DNA from: Pancytospora philotis
Lineage: Eukaryota > Microsporidia
Length of the DNA stretch: 48,925 nucleotides
NCBI GenBank assembly: GCA_023647555.1
Contig: JALRLY010000246.1
Coordinates: forward strand, 1 to 48,925
Direction: 5' to 3'
Shown here: positions 23,219 to 31,425 of the stretch, piece after piece
Layout: every line of letters starts with the position of its first letter
Numbering within the stretch: position 1 is the stretch's first letter
Made by a program: the position numbers and the translations under genes
The notes under the pieces: model-generated
The model's database searches: none
What the model was told of the DNA's origin: nothing
Seen by the model: only the letters and a program-made list of their open reading frames with translations

Positions 23219-23551
23219 TTTAGTTAAATAAGTGTGTTTAAATTATTGTTTTATGTGGGCAGCGCTGCATGTCGCTGAAATGCACGCGATTATATTCGGT
23301 AGTGTTTGGTCGTCTTTCCTATTCTGGTGCGATAGCAATACGTTCAAGTAAATCAGAGCAGTGAGAATTCCGCTTCAATTATTGTTCTATCTGCAGGTAT
23401 TTCGAAACGGCACATCAACTACGACAGATCAAAGGGGACGCACCGCTTGGCTTAAATAGTGCGTGACATATCGGTTGTGAAGGAAGCAGCCAACGCCCAA
23501 CTCCTCAATATAAAGGAGCCAAGATGCAAAAATTGTGGACTCGGCCGCCCC
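23219..23551 (+). other. Spacer between PUP1 and the small secreted ORF
   Basis: No credible gene. AT-rich sequence follows the PUP1 stop (TTTAAATTATTGTTTTA). Before the small ORF lies GCAAAAATTGTGGACTCGG followed by CCGCCCC, a diverged form of the start boxes. Confidence 0.5.
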
Positions 23552-23734
23552 ATGGTCGCAGCGGGCTTGTTTATGCAACTGCTCTGCGTCGGTGCTTCTA
23601 GTCGGCAGAGCGCTGGTAATGCAGATTCCTATGCTGGGTATTGCAGAATTGATTCTTGCGAACCAGAAGAGACCGTTACCAAGCCAAGCATTGGCTATAA
23701 GAATTTGTGTAAGATTGTTGCGATGGAGTTGTGA
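23552..23734 (+). CDS. Small putative secreted protein (60 aa), possibly frameshifted
   Basis: The ATG follows CGGCCGCCCC and AAAAATT, like genuine starts here. The product begins MVAAGLFMQLLCVGASS, a plausible signal peptide, and continues with SYAGYCRIDSCEPEE. It ends at a TGA at 23732-23734. Directly there, the frame one base back (codons from 23731, GTG ACA AAG) stays open for 39 codons to the contig edge. A minus-one shift, or one missing base in the assembly, would join the two into a longer secreted protein that continues into the gap. Both units show the same sequence, so if it is an error it is a shared one. It is not recognisably related to the tandem family. Confidence 0.45.
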   Translation: MVAAGLFMQLLCVGASSRQSAGNADSYAGYCRIDSCEPEETVTKPSIGYKNLCKIVAMEL

Positions 23735-23848
23735 CAAAGTGTCACAAGAAGTACTTGCGTGAACTAGACGTCCCGACCAACGTGGAAGCTTACATCCAAT
23801 CTCGAGTGCTGAGAAGGACTTTGGAGTCTGTGTCGTTCGAGGCCCGTC
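23713..23848 (+). other. Open frame running into the gap
   Basis: Frame open from just after a TAA at 23710 to the contig edge with no ATG. It reads like coding sequence (charged, no low complexity: KYLRELDVPTNVEAYIQSRV). It is probably the continuation of the small secreted ORF after a one-base shift, or the body of a gene whose start is misassembled. It should not be joined to member A across the N run: the phase across N is arbitrary, and member A needs its own signal peptide. Confidence 0.35.
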
Positions 23849-23898
23849 NNNNNNNNNNNNNNNNNNNNNNNNNNNNNNNNNNNNNNNNNNNNNNNNNN
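23849..23898. other. Assembly gap of 50 N
   Basis: A run of exactly 50 N joins the end of unit 1 to the start of unit 2. The round number suggests a placeholder. The family gene to its right lacks its signal peptide, about 40 N-terminal residues and its promoter, while an open frame to its left runs into the N run. The real missing sequence is therefore probably longer than 50 bases. Confidence 0.99.
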
Positions 23899-24423
23899 CA
23901 GTCGAGACCCGCAGCTGAGGGGTTTTTTACATCGAAAGAGATTGAGCTTCTGCAATGGCTTTGTGTAAAGGATACGCTGACCATGATTCGTAGTACTACC
24001 GGTAATTTCGGCAGCGAGCGTAATTTCAAGCTTTCCGCTCTGGCTTTAGCTCAAAAGAAAAACCCGAATATGCTCGCACATACTATTATTGACAGAGTTC
24101 TCAGAGGAGATTCTTTGGAAGATACGATGAAATATCTCATCAGTTTAACTGCTATTATTGATTTCGCTGAGGATAGGCCAGCTGTATTCGCCTTGATTGG
24201 CAAACTTCTTACGCCTGACTGTATCGACGTCCTAAGTGCAGATTTCGATGTAGGCAATCCAGCTCACCGTGATTATACTCGTTTGATCAAAATTTATAAG
24301 GTGGACACTGATTCGGACCGCGTCCGCGACATTCGTCGAGAGCTGGTGCGCCCCATTGATGAATTGTTGGATAGTTATTGGACGCCTCCCTCTCCAGCTC
24401 TTCCTGCATCTTCCGACGAGTAA
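23899..24423 (+). CDS. Member A, unit 2 (5' truncated by gap)
   Basis: Same 174-residue partial product as at 1-525. Its first base follows the N run directly, so the signal peptide and about 35-40 residues are missing. A frame can be read from 23731 through the N run into this gene, but that depends on the N count and has no biological support. Confidence 0.85.
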   Translation, partial: QSRPAAEGFFTSKEIELLQWLCVKDTLTMIRSTTGNFGSERNFKLSALALAQKKNPNMLAHTIIDRVLRGDSLEDTMKYLISLTAIIDFAEDRPAVFALIGKLLTPDCIDVLSADFDVGNPAHRDYTRLIKIYKVDTDSDRVRDIRRELVRPIDELLDSYWTPPSPALPASSDE

Positions 24424-24871
24424 GCATTATGGGTAGTTTTTATGAAGTAAACTACTACGCTACGTTTTTAACGTGTTATCGATCTTCTGTATATGCGTGC
24501 AGTTTTCAGCGTTTATTCTGAGTCTGCCGCGTTAGTCTGAGTGCTATTACTGTATTTTCAAATTATGTTTGGCACGATTCACAAGCACGGTTGCTAGCTG
24601 AAGCTCATTCTGTCTCCTATTACAAATATAACGAACATTCGGGCATTCGCTGAGATTATACCCCACCTAGATTTGTTGTTGATTACGATTCATGCTGCGG
24701 GGCTAACTATTCCTAGGTCCTTCTACAACATAAGATAATCAATATGTGCGTATTGATATATTGCTGGTGTTCGTGCAGGGCGCGTATTGACGGCCGGCTT
24801 GGCAGTCTTGTTGCGGTCACTCCGCAAGCTCTACGAAAATTCTGCTGATCGAGCAAATTTTTGCGCCCTGA
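24424..24871 (+). other. Array spacer A-B, unit 2
   Basis: Same content as 526-973: AGTA/TACT repeat, GGCATTCGCTG module, distal promoter module and the member-B promoter. Confidence 0.65.
24841..24871 (+). promoter_or_regulatory. Promoter of member B, unit 2
   Basis: Dyad version TCTGCTGATCGAGCAAA, AAATTTTT and CCC boxes ending at the ATG at 24872, as in unit 1. Confidence 0.65.
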
Positions 24872-25474
24872 ATGTTGCTAGCGTTTTTTTATCTACTGGC
24901 GACTTTCGTGCACGGTCGCCCCGGAGACGTTGCTGACATGCCTGCAGAGAGCGTCAACCCGCAGTGCGCCACCGCGCCTGTGCAGCTTGTAGCTGATGGA
25001 TGGCTCAGCCCTCGGGAAGTTGTGCTGTTGGAGTGGTTGTACATAGGCACTGTATCGCTTGTGCTCAATACGCCAAGGCGCGTATTATTAGTCCGTGCTA
25101 AGGATTTAGGCGCCAACCTGCAGGCCCACTGCATTGTTGCGACAGCTCTTAAAAAAGAACGCTACGCGGTTGCAATGGAATATCTGGCGTGGTTGGCTAC
25201 CAATCACAATGTTAAGGAGAGCGAAAGGCCCGATGTATTTGTTCTGCTTGCGAAGCTATTTTCAGATGAATGCATCGGCTTCATGACAGCGGATCCCGTC
25301 GTGCACAAGTCAGCAGAACTCAATACTGTCAAGTCTAAACTCAGTGGAATAGTGAATACGCATTTGGACCTGTTATCTGAGATCCGTAAAGAGCTAGATG
25401 GTCGCGTTGAGAGTTACTTGCCCGAAAATTCGGCGCCCCGTCTTTTGATTCCTGACGTAGCATCCTCTAGCTGA
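24872..25474 (+). CDS. Tandem secreted family, member B, unit 2 (200 aa)
   Basis: Product identical to that at 974-1576: signal peptide ending VHG, diverged family blocks, no WTPP tail. Identity of the most divergent member in both units shows that this end of the array has not changed between them. Confidence 0.85.
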   Translation: MLLAFFYLLATFVHGRPGDVADMPAESVNPQCATAPVQLVADGWLSPREVVLLEWLYIGTVSLVLNTPRRVLLVRAKDLGANLQAHCIVATALKKERYAVAMEYLAWLATNHNVKESERPDVFVLLAKLFSDECIGFMTADPVVHKSAELNTVKSKLSGIVNTHLDLLSEIRKELDGRVESYLPENSAPRLLIPDVASSS

Positions 25475-25918
25475 CGAGCCACATGGTCAGCTTAATGAAG
25501 TAAATGCTTTTACTTTTATTTTTAATGTGCTATGGGGTTTTATCTTCTCGTTTTGATGTTGGTGAGAGTAATGAAGATTGCCTCTTGAAGAATGCGGAGC
25601 GTCAATGCGACTATCCAGCTCGTTTAAGGCGCGGCTACACGCCCACCATTATGAACTGATACTCTGCCTCGACAAACGACTAAAGCGTAAGCATCTATCA
25701 AAATGAAGTGCTTAGGTGTATCGGTTGAGCCTCAACGAGTCAGCTCTAAACCTCCAGGCTAAACACCCTCCGGTTAACCTAGGATGAGTAGTAACTACCG
25801 TAACATGTCTCTATGCAGCTTTCAATGATACGTATCACGAATGCTGGATCAGGTATCACGTTGGATCTGTGTGAGGTCGTGAAAATTTTGCAGCTAAGAT
25901 GAATTTTCGCAGCCCTGA
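25475..25918 (+). other. Array spacer B-C, unit 2
   Basis: As 1577-2020: stem-loop at 25498-25515 and the duplicated start box of member C (25881-25918). Confidence 0.6.
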
Positions 25919-26551
25919 ATGTGCCAAACGTTCTTACATTTCTTGGCTGCCCTCGTGTACGGCGATCCTAGGAACGATGTGAGCATAGTTGCAGAGAATA
26001 GCGGCTCGCAACTTGATGATGGGCCAGAGAGTTCCATACCTGAGGAATTTTTTACCACCCAAGAGATCAAGTATGTGCAGCGGCTTCACGTAGAAAATCG
26101 GCTAATCACAGGCGGCTATAGGCGTTCTGGAGAACGCAAGTGCAAAAGCCTGCGTAACGCTCAGAAGCAGAGCCCTAGGCTTCTTGCACACCTTATTACC
26201 GAGTCGGCCTACAAAAAAGATACCTTAGAAGGGGCTATGAAGCATCTTATTAGTTTGACCACGCATCTCAAAATCAGTGATGATGAGAAGCAGGCTGTAT
26301 TCGACTTACTGCATAAGCTCTTTACGCGGGACTGTTTTATTTACATGAGGAAAAAATCGGGTGTGCTTTACGAGCAAGCGGGCGAGTGGGCCATTCGGTA
26401 CGACCTTGATAACATAGACACGGAATCGGGCCTGGTGCTTGAGATTCGCAAGCAGCTTGAAAAACCCATGAGAGAATTATACGATAGTTACTGGACGCCT
26501 CCCTCCTCGACGGAACCTCCTTCTTCTGAAACAGATTCCTCTGACTGGTAA
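25919..26551 (+). CDS. Tandem secreted family, member C, unit 2 (210 aa)
   Basis: Product identical to that at 2021-2653. Signal peptide ending VYG, FFTTQE block, HKLFTRDCF block and YWTPP tail. Two tandem AATTTT start boxes precede the ATG. Confidence 0.87.
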   Translation: MCQTFLHFLAALVYGDPRNDVSIVAENSGSQLDDGPESSIPEEFFTTQEIKYVQRLHVENRLITGGYRRSGERKCKSLRNAQKQSPRLLAHLITESAYKKDTLEGAMKHLISLTTHLKISDDEKQAVFDLLHKLFTRDCFIYMRKKSGVLYEQAGEWAIRYDLDNIDTESGLVLEIRKQLEKPMRELYDSYWTPPSSTEPPSSETDSSDW

Positions 26552-27009
26552 CCGTTATGGGTGATGCTCATGGAGCTGTTCATTTCACTGTTGTCTTGAT
26601 TCGTAATAAACAATTTTCCCGCAGTGCATATTCTTGTGTTAGTTCTGATTCCAGAGCTTGAAGATCTGTAAAGCACTACTGCGACTATTCAAACGCATGT
26701 CTCAGCGCAAACACCTATCTATAATCATTAACTGATGCCCAGGTTCTTTGCCTTCCCGGCTATAATAATATACCGGGCATTCGCAGGGATGAGGTGTTGA
26801 TAAACTAATCAAGCGAGTCAGGGGTCATACCGCTGAGCTGAATACCCCCTGATCAGCTCAAAGCGTGATTCAAGCTATGTACTATACTTCTGTAGATTCT
26901 TGATATTTACGCAACGTGCGTTCTTCGAAGACTGGCTTGAGCGCCTTCATGCTGTCGGTACGCAAACCAGCGAAAAATTTGCTGATCAGGCAAAATTTTG
27001 TAGCCCCCA
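26552..27009 (+). other. Array spacer C-D, unit 2
   Basis: As 2654-3111, with the modules in the same places and the canonical dyad at 26978-26994. Confidence 0.65.
26978..27009 (+). promoter_or_regulatory. Promoter of member D, unit 2
   Basis: TTTGCTGATCAGGCAAA, AAAATTTT and CCCCC ending two bases before the ATG at 27010. Confidence 0.7.
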
Positions 27010-27639
27010 ATGTTGCTGGGGATCTGTCATACGTTGGTGATGCTTGTGCACGGTCGGCCTGGAGACGATGTGGGCGCGGCCGCAGACAGTGGTTGTTCGC
27101 AGCGCGATGGTTTGCGAGAGTGTTCTACAAGTGAGGAGTTTTTTACTCCTCAAGAAACTATATATTTGCAGCGGCTTTACGTAGAGAACCGGATAAGTCT
27201 AGGTAGTTACAAACGTTCTGGAGCGCGCAAAGGCAAATTTCTACATTACGCCCGAGAACAAAGCCCTAGCCTGCTTGCACATTTTATTACCAGGGGAGCC
27301 TACGAAGAAGATACCGTAGAAGAGGCTATGAGGCATTTAGTTAGTTTAACCGTCCATCTTAAGTTTGATGATAATGAGAAACAGGCAGTATTTGACTTAC
27401 TTCATAAGCTTTTCACGCGTGAATGTTTTGTGTTTCTGAGAAAAGATTCTGGTGTACTTCGCTCAAATGAGGATTATGTTGTTACATACAGGCTTGATTA
27501 CTTGGACACGGAATCTGGCATAGTGTTTGAAATTCGTAAAGAACTTGAAAGACCCATGAATGACTTATACGATAGTTATTTAACGCCCCCTTCGTCCGCG
27601 GATCCTTCAACTTCTGAAACAGACTCTGCGAACTATTAA
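27010..27639 (+). CDS. Tandem secreted family, member D, unit 2 allele (209 aa)
   Basis: Same length as the unit-1 allele and identical through the first half. From base 27336 onward it differs: the residues after FVFLR are KDSGVLR rather than QNHGVLH, and S/N, F/Y and T/A changes occur near the C-terminus. The KDSGVLR version is nearer to KKSGVLY of member C, which hints at exchange between neighbours. This is the left edge of the polymorphic zone. Confidence 0.87.
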   Translation: MLLGICHTLVMLVHGRPGDDVGAAADSGCSQRDGLRECSTSEEFFTPQETIYLQRLYVENRISLGSYKRSGARKGKFLHYAREQSPSLLAHFITRGAYEEDTVEEAMRHLVSLTVHLKFDDNEKQAVFDLLHKLFTRECFVFLRKDSGVLRSNEDYVVTYRLDYLDTESGIVFEIRKELERPMNDLYDSYLTPPSSADPSTSETDSANY

Positions 27640-28079
27640 GCATTATGAATGTTTTTTATGAATTAAATATTCTCATTTCTCTTCTCGATTCATTGCAGAT
27701 GTTTTGTCCTAGTACTAAGTCTGCCTTGTTTTCCCTGCCCTGGTGTAGCATGCAACTTGTACTGCTCTTCTGAGCTCTATGTTTGAAGATATGTAGAGCA
27801 CTACTGCGGCTAATCGAATAATGCTTCGGCGCGGGTACGTATCCACAATTGTTGACTGACGCTCAGCTTTTCTGCCCTCCCGAGTCAAGAATATGCCGAA
27901 CGTTCGCTGCGACGGAATGCTCTAGTACAATTGATACAAAAGAAGCTACACCGCGTGGCTCTGTAAATTCCTGGTATTCATGCAACGCGTTCTTCAAAGG
28001 GCGGCTTGAGCGCCGTCTTGCTGTTGATACGTAAGGTCCGCGAAAAATTTGCTGATCGGGCAAAATTTTGCAGCCCTTA
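27640..28079 (+). other. Array spacer D-E, unit 2
   Basis: Same modules as 3742-4182 with many substitutions and one net base less, including a replaced stretch near 27757-27795. Contains GCCGAACGTTCGCTG near 27895 and the member-E promoter. Confidence 0.65.
28048..28079 (+). promoter_or_regulatory. Promoter of member E, unit 2
   Basis: Dyad variant TTTGCTGATCGGGCAAA at 28048-28064, AAAATTTT, then GCAGCCCTTA to the ATG at 28080. The single change breaks the TGATCA core but leaves both TTTGC/GCAAA arms. Confidence 0.65.
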
Positions 28080-28673
28080 ATGTTGCTGGGGATCTGTCAT
28101 ATGCTGGTGTCTCTTGTGCACGGTCGTCCTGGAGACGATGTGGAGATGGCCGTAGAGGAGAGCGGCTCGCAGCGTGGTACTGTGCAGGAAGGTTCTGCAA
28201 CTAAGAGTTTCTTTACCTTTGAGGAGGCCGAGCTTCTAGAATGGCTATATGCAAGATTTGAAATGCTTCAGTTTGGTGGCATATCAATTGACAACGCATT
28301 GGCTAAAGCTAAACGTGTAGATTCTAGAAGGCACGCAGTGATGATTATTTCGAGCGCGTGCCTGCAGAATACATTGGTAGAATCGATGGAGGGTCTTACG
28401 AGTTTAGTTCAGCAATGCTGTGATATTGACACTGACGAGAAGCGTGCCGTGTTTGAGCTACTGCCAAAGCTTTTTACGCGTGAGTGTATTGAGTATGCCA
28501 GGCAAGATCCGTATTATGCGGAGAGAGCAGGATATAAGCGCTTTTATGCTAATTTTTATAAAATGGAGCTGTATTCAGACAGAATACGCGACATTCTTCG
28601 AGAGCTCGAGCGTCCTATGGATGAATTGTTGGACAGCAACTGGACGCCTCTTCCTGCTTCTTCCGATGCATAA
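28080..28673 (+). CDS. Tandem secreted family, member E, unit 2 allele (197 aa)
   Basis: Starts MLLGICHMLVSLVHG followed by RPGDD. It differs from the unit-1 allele at many scattered residues (for example FEMLQFGG against FKVVQFGD) and ends four codons earlier because the codon after DA is TAA. All family blocks are intact. The ATG, not the in-frame TTG at 28068, follows the boxes. Confidence 0.87.
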   Translation: MLLGICHMLVSLVHGRPGDDVEMAVEESGSQRGTVQEGSATKSFFTFEEAELLEWLYARFEMLQFGGISIDNALAKAKRVDSRRHAVMIISSACLQNTLVESMEGLTSLVQQCCDIDTDEKRAVFELLPKLFTRECIEYARQDPYYAERAGYKRFYANFYKMELYSDRIRDILRELERPMDELLDSNWTPLPASSDA

Positions 28674-29150
28674 ACCGCCGCCTAAAAGTATTACGGGTAA
28701 TTTTTGAAGTAAATTACCTCGCTACTTTTTAATATTCTATAGATGCTTGATCTTCTTATTTTTTCACTGCTTATTCTGGAGCTTGCCGCATAAGACTTAA
28801 AAATAATTACTGTGACTCGTTTAAATTGCGTTTGTATGACTGCTTGTCTGCAGTTGTGCTACTATTTACCCATGAATAGCATAATAAGATACCGGACATT
28901 CACTGGAGCGAAGCGCAAAGTCAAATCGATTGAGTCTTTAATGAGCTACAGATTATAGCGTTGTGCTGTTTGCTCTTAGGCCAGCTCGCGAGTTGGAAGA
29001 TCTACACGGGCATGTCTGTTAATTCCTGGCGTTCGTGCGGTGTGTGGCGCATGCGATGGTTTTCTCTACGACCGATTTGAGCGCCGTCTTGCAGTTAATA
29101 CGTAAGGTCCGCAAAAAATTTGCTGATTAGGCAAAATTTTGCAGTCCCCA
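28674..29150 (+). other. Array spacer E-F, unit 2
   Basis: Homologous to the unit-1 spacer 4789-5254 but clearly diverged; for example TTTACCCATGAATAGC replaces the matching stretch near 28864. Holds ACCGGACATTCACTGG at about 28891, the distal promoter module near 29027 and the promoter dyad of member F. No credible gene. Confidence 0.6.
29119..29150 (+). promoter_or_regulatory. Promoter of member F
   Basis: Dyad TTTGCTGATTAGGCAAA at 29119-29135, AAAATTTT, then GCAGTCCCCA and the ATG at 29151. Confidence 0.65.
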
Positions 29151-29753
29151 ATGCTGCTGGGGATCTGTCATATGCTGGTGTTGCTCGTGCACGGTCGTCC
29201 TGGAGACGATGTGGAGATGGCCGTAGAGGAGAGCGGCTTGCAGCGCGATAGTACACAAGAAGGTTCTGCAACTAAATGTTTCTTTACCGTTGAAGAGGCC
29301 GCGCTATTGGAATGGCTATTCGCCAGGAATTTCATGCTTCGAAACATGGAATCATCGATTAACAACGCTTTGTCCAGAGCCAAAAGTTTAGATTCCAGAA
29401 GGCATGCTGTAACGATTATTGTGGGAGCTTGCAGACAGGAAACATTTGATGAATCGATCGCGTATTTAATACCTCTAGTTTTAGGATGCGATACTGTAAC
29501 TGGCGAGATGGGCCCTCTATTCAAACTGCTGTCAAAGCTTTTCACGCGTGACTGTATTGAGTACGCCCGAGAAGATCCGCATTATTTTAAGAGGCGGGAA
29601 GATAAGCGCGCATATGCCAATTTGTATGAGATGGATTTGGATGTGGGCCGAGTACCCCAGATTCGTGAAGCGCTAAAAGACCTTGCGGAATGTTTTTCTG
29701 CCATAAAATCTGCTTCTCATCCTTCAGCCTCCGGTGCAGCTGCTACGGGCTAA
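29151..29753 (+). CDS. Tandem secreted family, member F (only in unit 2, 200 aa)
   Basis: Starts MLLGICHMLVLLVHG followed by RPGDD. The N-terminal half resembles member E (VEMAVEESG, FFTVEEAALLEWLFAR, DSRRHAVTIIVGAC), while the second half resembles member G (GEMGPLFKLLSKLFTRD, then LKDLAECFSAI). It thus looks like an E/G mosaic. The short Ser/Ala tail lacks WTPP. It is absent from unit 1, where its promoter and start codons are fused to the body of member G. Function is unknown; secretion inferred. Confidence 0.87.
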   Translation: MLLGICHMLVLLVHGRPGDDVEMAVEESGLQRDSTQEGSATKCFFTVEEAALLEWLFARNFMLRNMESSINNALSRAKSLDSRRHAVTIIVGACRQETFDESIAYLIPLVLGCDTVTGEMGPLFKLLSKLFTRDCIEYAREDPHYFKRREDKRAYANLYEMDLDVGRVPQIREALKDLAECFSAIKSASHPSASGAAATG

Positions 29754-29774
29754 CGAACTCTGCGAGTTATTTGT

Positions 29775-29800
29775 ATGAAGTAAATACTTCACTACTTCAT
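29775..29800 (+). terminator. ATGAAGTA/TACTTCAT stem-loop after member F
   Basis: Eight-base perfect arms with a ten-base loop, 21 bases after the stop. An alternative inner fold GAAGTA/TACTTC also exists. The best example of the recurring 3' element. Confidence 0.45.
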
Positions 29801-30090
29801 TTGATGTACCATAGATGCTCAATTTTTTTACGTTAACTTCGGTGTTAATTCTAGAGCTAGTCGCACAAACCTTGTTGGCGATTACTGTGACCCGTTTAAA
29901 TCAAGTTTGTATGACTACTTGTCAGCAGTTGAACAACCACTCATTTGTGATGAATATAGAAGACGCCGGAATTCACAGAGATAAATTGCTTTATCATGCT
30001 GATTAAGCTTTTCACTAGCTGTGCCGCTGCAGCTGGCTGCCATTCGGGAAGCTCACATGGCGAGACAAGCTGCGTGCTACACTTCCGTGG

Positions 30091-30187
30091 ATTCCTGGCA
30101 TTCATGCGATGCACGTCCTGGGGACCGGCTTGAGAGCCTTGTTGTTGTCGCTGCGCGAGACCTGCGAAATTTTGCTGATTGGGGCCC
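30091..30187 (+). promoter_or_regulatory. Displaced, decayed copy of the family promoter module
   Basis: ATTCCTGGCATTCATGCGA, then CCGGCTTGAGAGCC and GCGAAATTTTGCTGATTGG followed by CCC follow the order of the promoter modules of other members, but the dyad is broken and no ATG of the family follows. It lies about 150 bases upstream of the member-G start boxes, suggesting an insertion or rearrangement separated it from its gene. Confidence 0.5.
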
Positions 30188-30311
30188 TTGCGGCCACGAA
30201 CATCGTTGTCTTTACTAGATTTATTCATCGATGTGTCAAAAATTTTACCTTAATCTAACACGTAGCACTGAATGCCACGACGGCGCCTGACCCAGCCAAC
30301 AAAGTTCATTC

Positions 30312-30331
30312 AAAAATTTTGCAACCCCTAA
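30312..30331 (+). promoter_or_regulatory. Start boxes of member G, unit 2 (no dyad)
   Basis: AAAAATTTTGCAACCCCTA directly before the ATG at 30332. The TTTGCTGATCAGGCAAA dyad is absent, in contrast with the same gene in unit 1. Confidence 0.6.
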
Positions 30332-30931
30332 ATGCTGTTACCAATATGTCATATGCTGATGATGCTTGTGCACGGTCGTCCTGGAAATGGTTTAGGTACT
30401 GCCGCAAAGAGTAGCAACTCACCATGGGCTACTGTGCGCAGTTTTAAAGCTGAGGAAATGTTTACCCCGAATGAGGCTGAGCTTTTGAAATGGTTATTCG
30501 CTAGGGATTTTATGATCAGATTTCGTGAAGAATCAATTGATGGGGGTTTACGTTTGGCTGGACAATATGATTTAAGAAAATATGCTGTCAATATTATTGT
30601 GGGGGCTCTAAGGAAGGGTACTGATGCAAAAATACTAGAGCATTTAGTCAGTCTAGTTATGGGATACGACCTCGAACTCAGCGAGATGGGCCCTCTATTC
30701 AAACTGCTGTCAAAGCTTTTTACGCGTGACTATATTGAGTTTGCACGAGCAGATCCGGACTATATTGACTGTAGAGGTAATGAGCCACAAAAAGTTAATT
30801 TGTATAAGATGGATCTAGATTCTTGCCTAATACGCCAGATTCATCAGGAGCTGAAAGACCTTGCAGAACAGTTTTCAGCCATAAGTTGCGCTTCTCATCC
30901 TTTAGCCTCTGATACAGCTTCCACCAGCTAA
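30332..30931 (+). CDS. Tandem secreted family, member G, unit 2 allele (199 aa)
   Basis: Starts MLLPICHMLMMLVHG followed by RPGNG. Differs from the unit-1 allele by a few residues in the first two thirds (LLPI/LLGI, N/S in the FTPNEAE block, G/E, R/K, I/V, D/N), with none after base 30668. It probably represents the unrecombined form, with its own diverged 5' region. Confidence 0.87.
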   Translation: MLLPICHMLMMLVHGRPGNGLGTAAKSSNSPWATVRSFKAEEMFTPNEAELLKWLFARDFMIRFREESIDGGLRLAGQYDLRKYAVNIIVGALRKGTDAKILEHLVSLVMGYDLELSEMGPLFKLLSKLFTRDYIEFARADPDYIDCRGNEPQKVNLYKMDLDSCLIRQIHQELKDLAEQFSAISCASHPLASDTASTS

Positions 30932-31425
30932 TGAGCTCTATGAGCGATTTCATTAAGTAAAGTGCTTTGCTTATTTTTGTGCACAAAAGGTGCCCTATGC
31001 TTCCATGCTTATTCAATAGGATTTGTGAGGTTTGTATTCTTTCTCGTCGTTTATCTATGACTGAGGATCAATCGTAAAATCCAGTACTGCTGGTTATCCA
31101 GAACGGCATGGAAGCTTCCCCACCAATATACTCAGCAGGGGAATTGTGCTGGGCTTTAAACAATAAAGCGAGATCGCAGCTTTGATGGCTACGTCGTTTG
31201 GCTAACGAGTTTACGGGTGCACGCTCCGGAGTAGAAGCTTTTTGTATGTGCATGCTCGCAGTAAGCGAAATTTTATTGGGTCGCAGCCCACAAACTGCAT
31301 TCAATAATCTCGCGTAGCAGCACTGCTCTGAGCGTCTTTAACTCCCATTGCTAGCAGTATGCTCAGTTTACACTGCCTCGCACGCGCAGCCGCAGGAGCT
31401 GAAAAAAGGAGGGCCCTGCAGCCCT
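30932..31425 (+). other. Spacer array to SEC18, unit 2
   Basis: As 5855-6348, apparently identical, with the stem-loop at 30954-30973. Confidence 0.6.

Larger units (their letters stand above)
1..23848. repeat. Unit 1 of a two-unit near-identical scaffold
   Basis: The whole segment recurs at 23899-48925 in the same orientation. Gene order, spacing and translated products are the same everywhere except about 3438-5591. The unit begins on the same bases as the sequence after the N run and ends on the same bases as the window end. The simplest reading is two contigs of one locus (haplotypes or assembly paths) placed side by side. A real direct duplication is possible but would need both duplication boundaries to coincide with assembly breaks. 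Confidence 0.95.
29754..30331 (+). other. Array spacer F-G, unit 2 (longest array spacer)
   Basis: Unique to unit 2 for most of its length. It holds a strong stem-loop at 29775-29800, a diverged GCCGGAATTCACAGAG module near 29965, a displaced distal promoter module at 30091-30187 without a gene directly behind it, and about 130 bases of further sequence before the start boxes of member G. Open frames here (29815-30006, 30021-30218) lack boxes and similarity to the family. Confidence 0.6.

Noticed and set aside
23731..24423. A 230-codon frame running across the N gap into member A
   Set aside because: The phase across N is arbitrary, it starts at GTG, and the part left of the gap has no similarity to the N-terminus of family members, which carry a signal peptide there.
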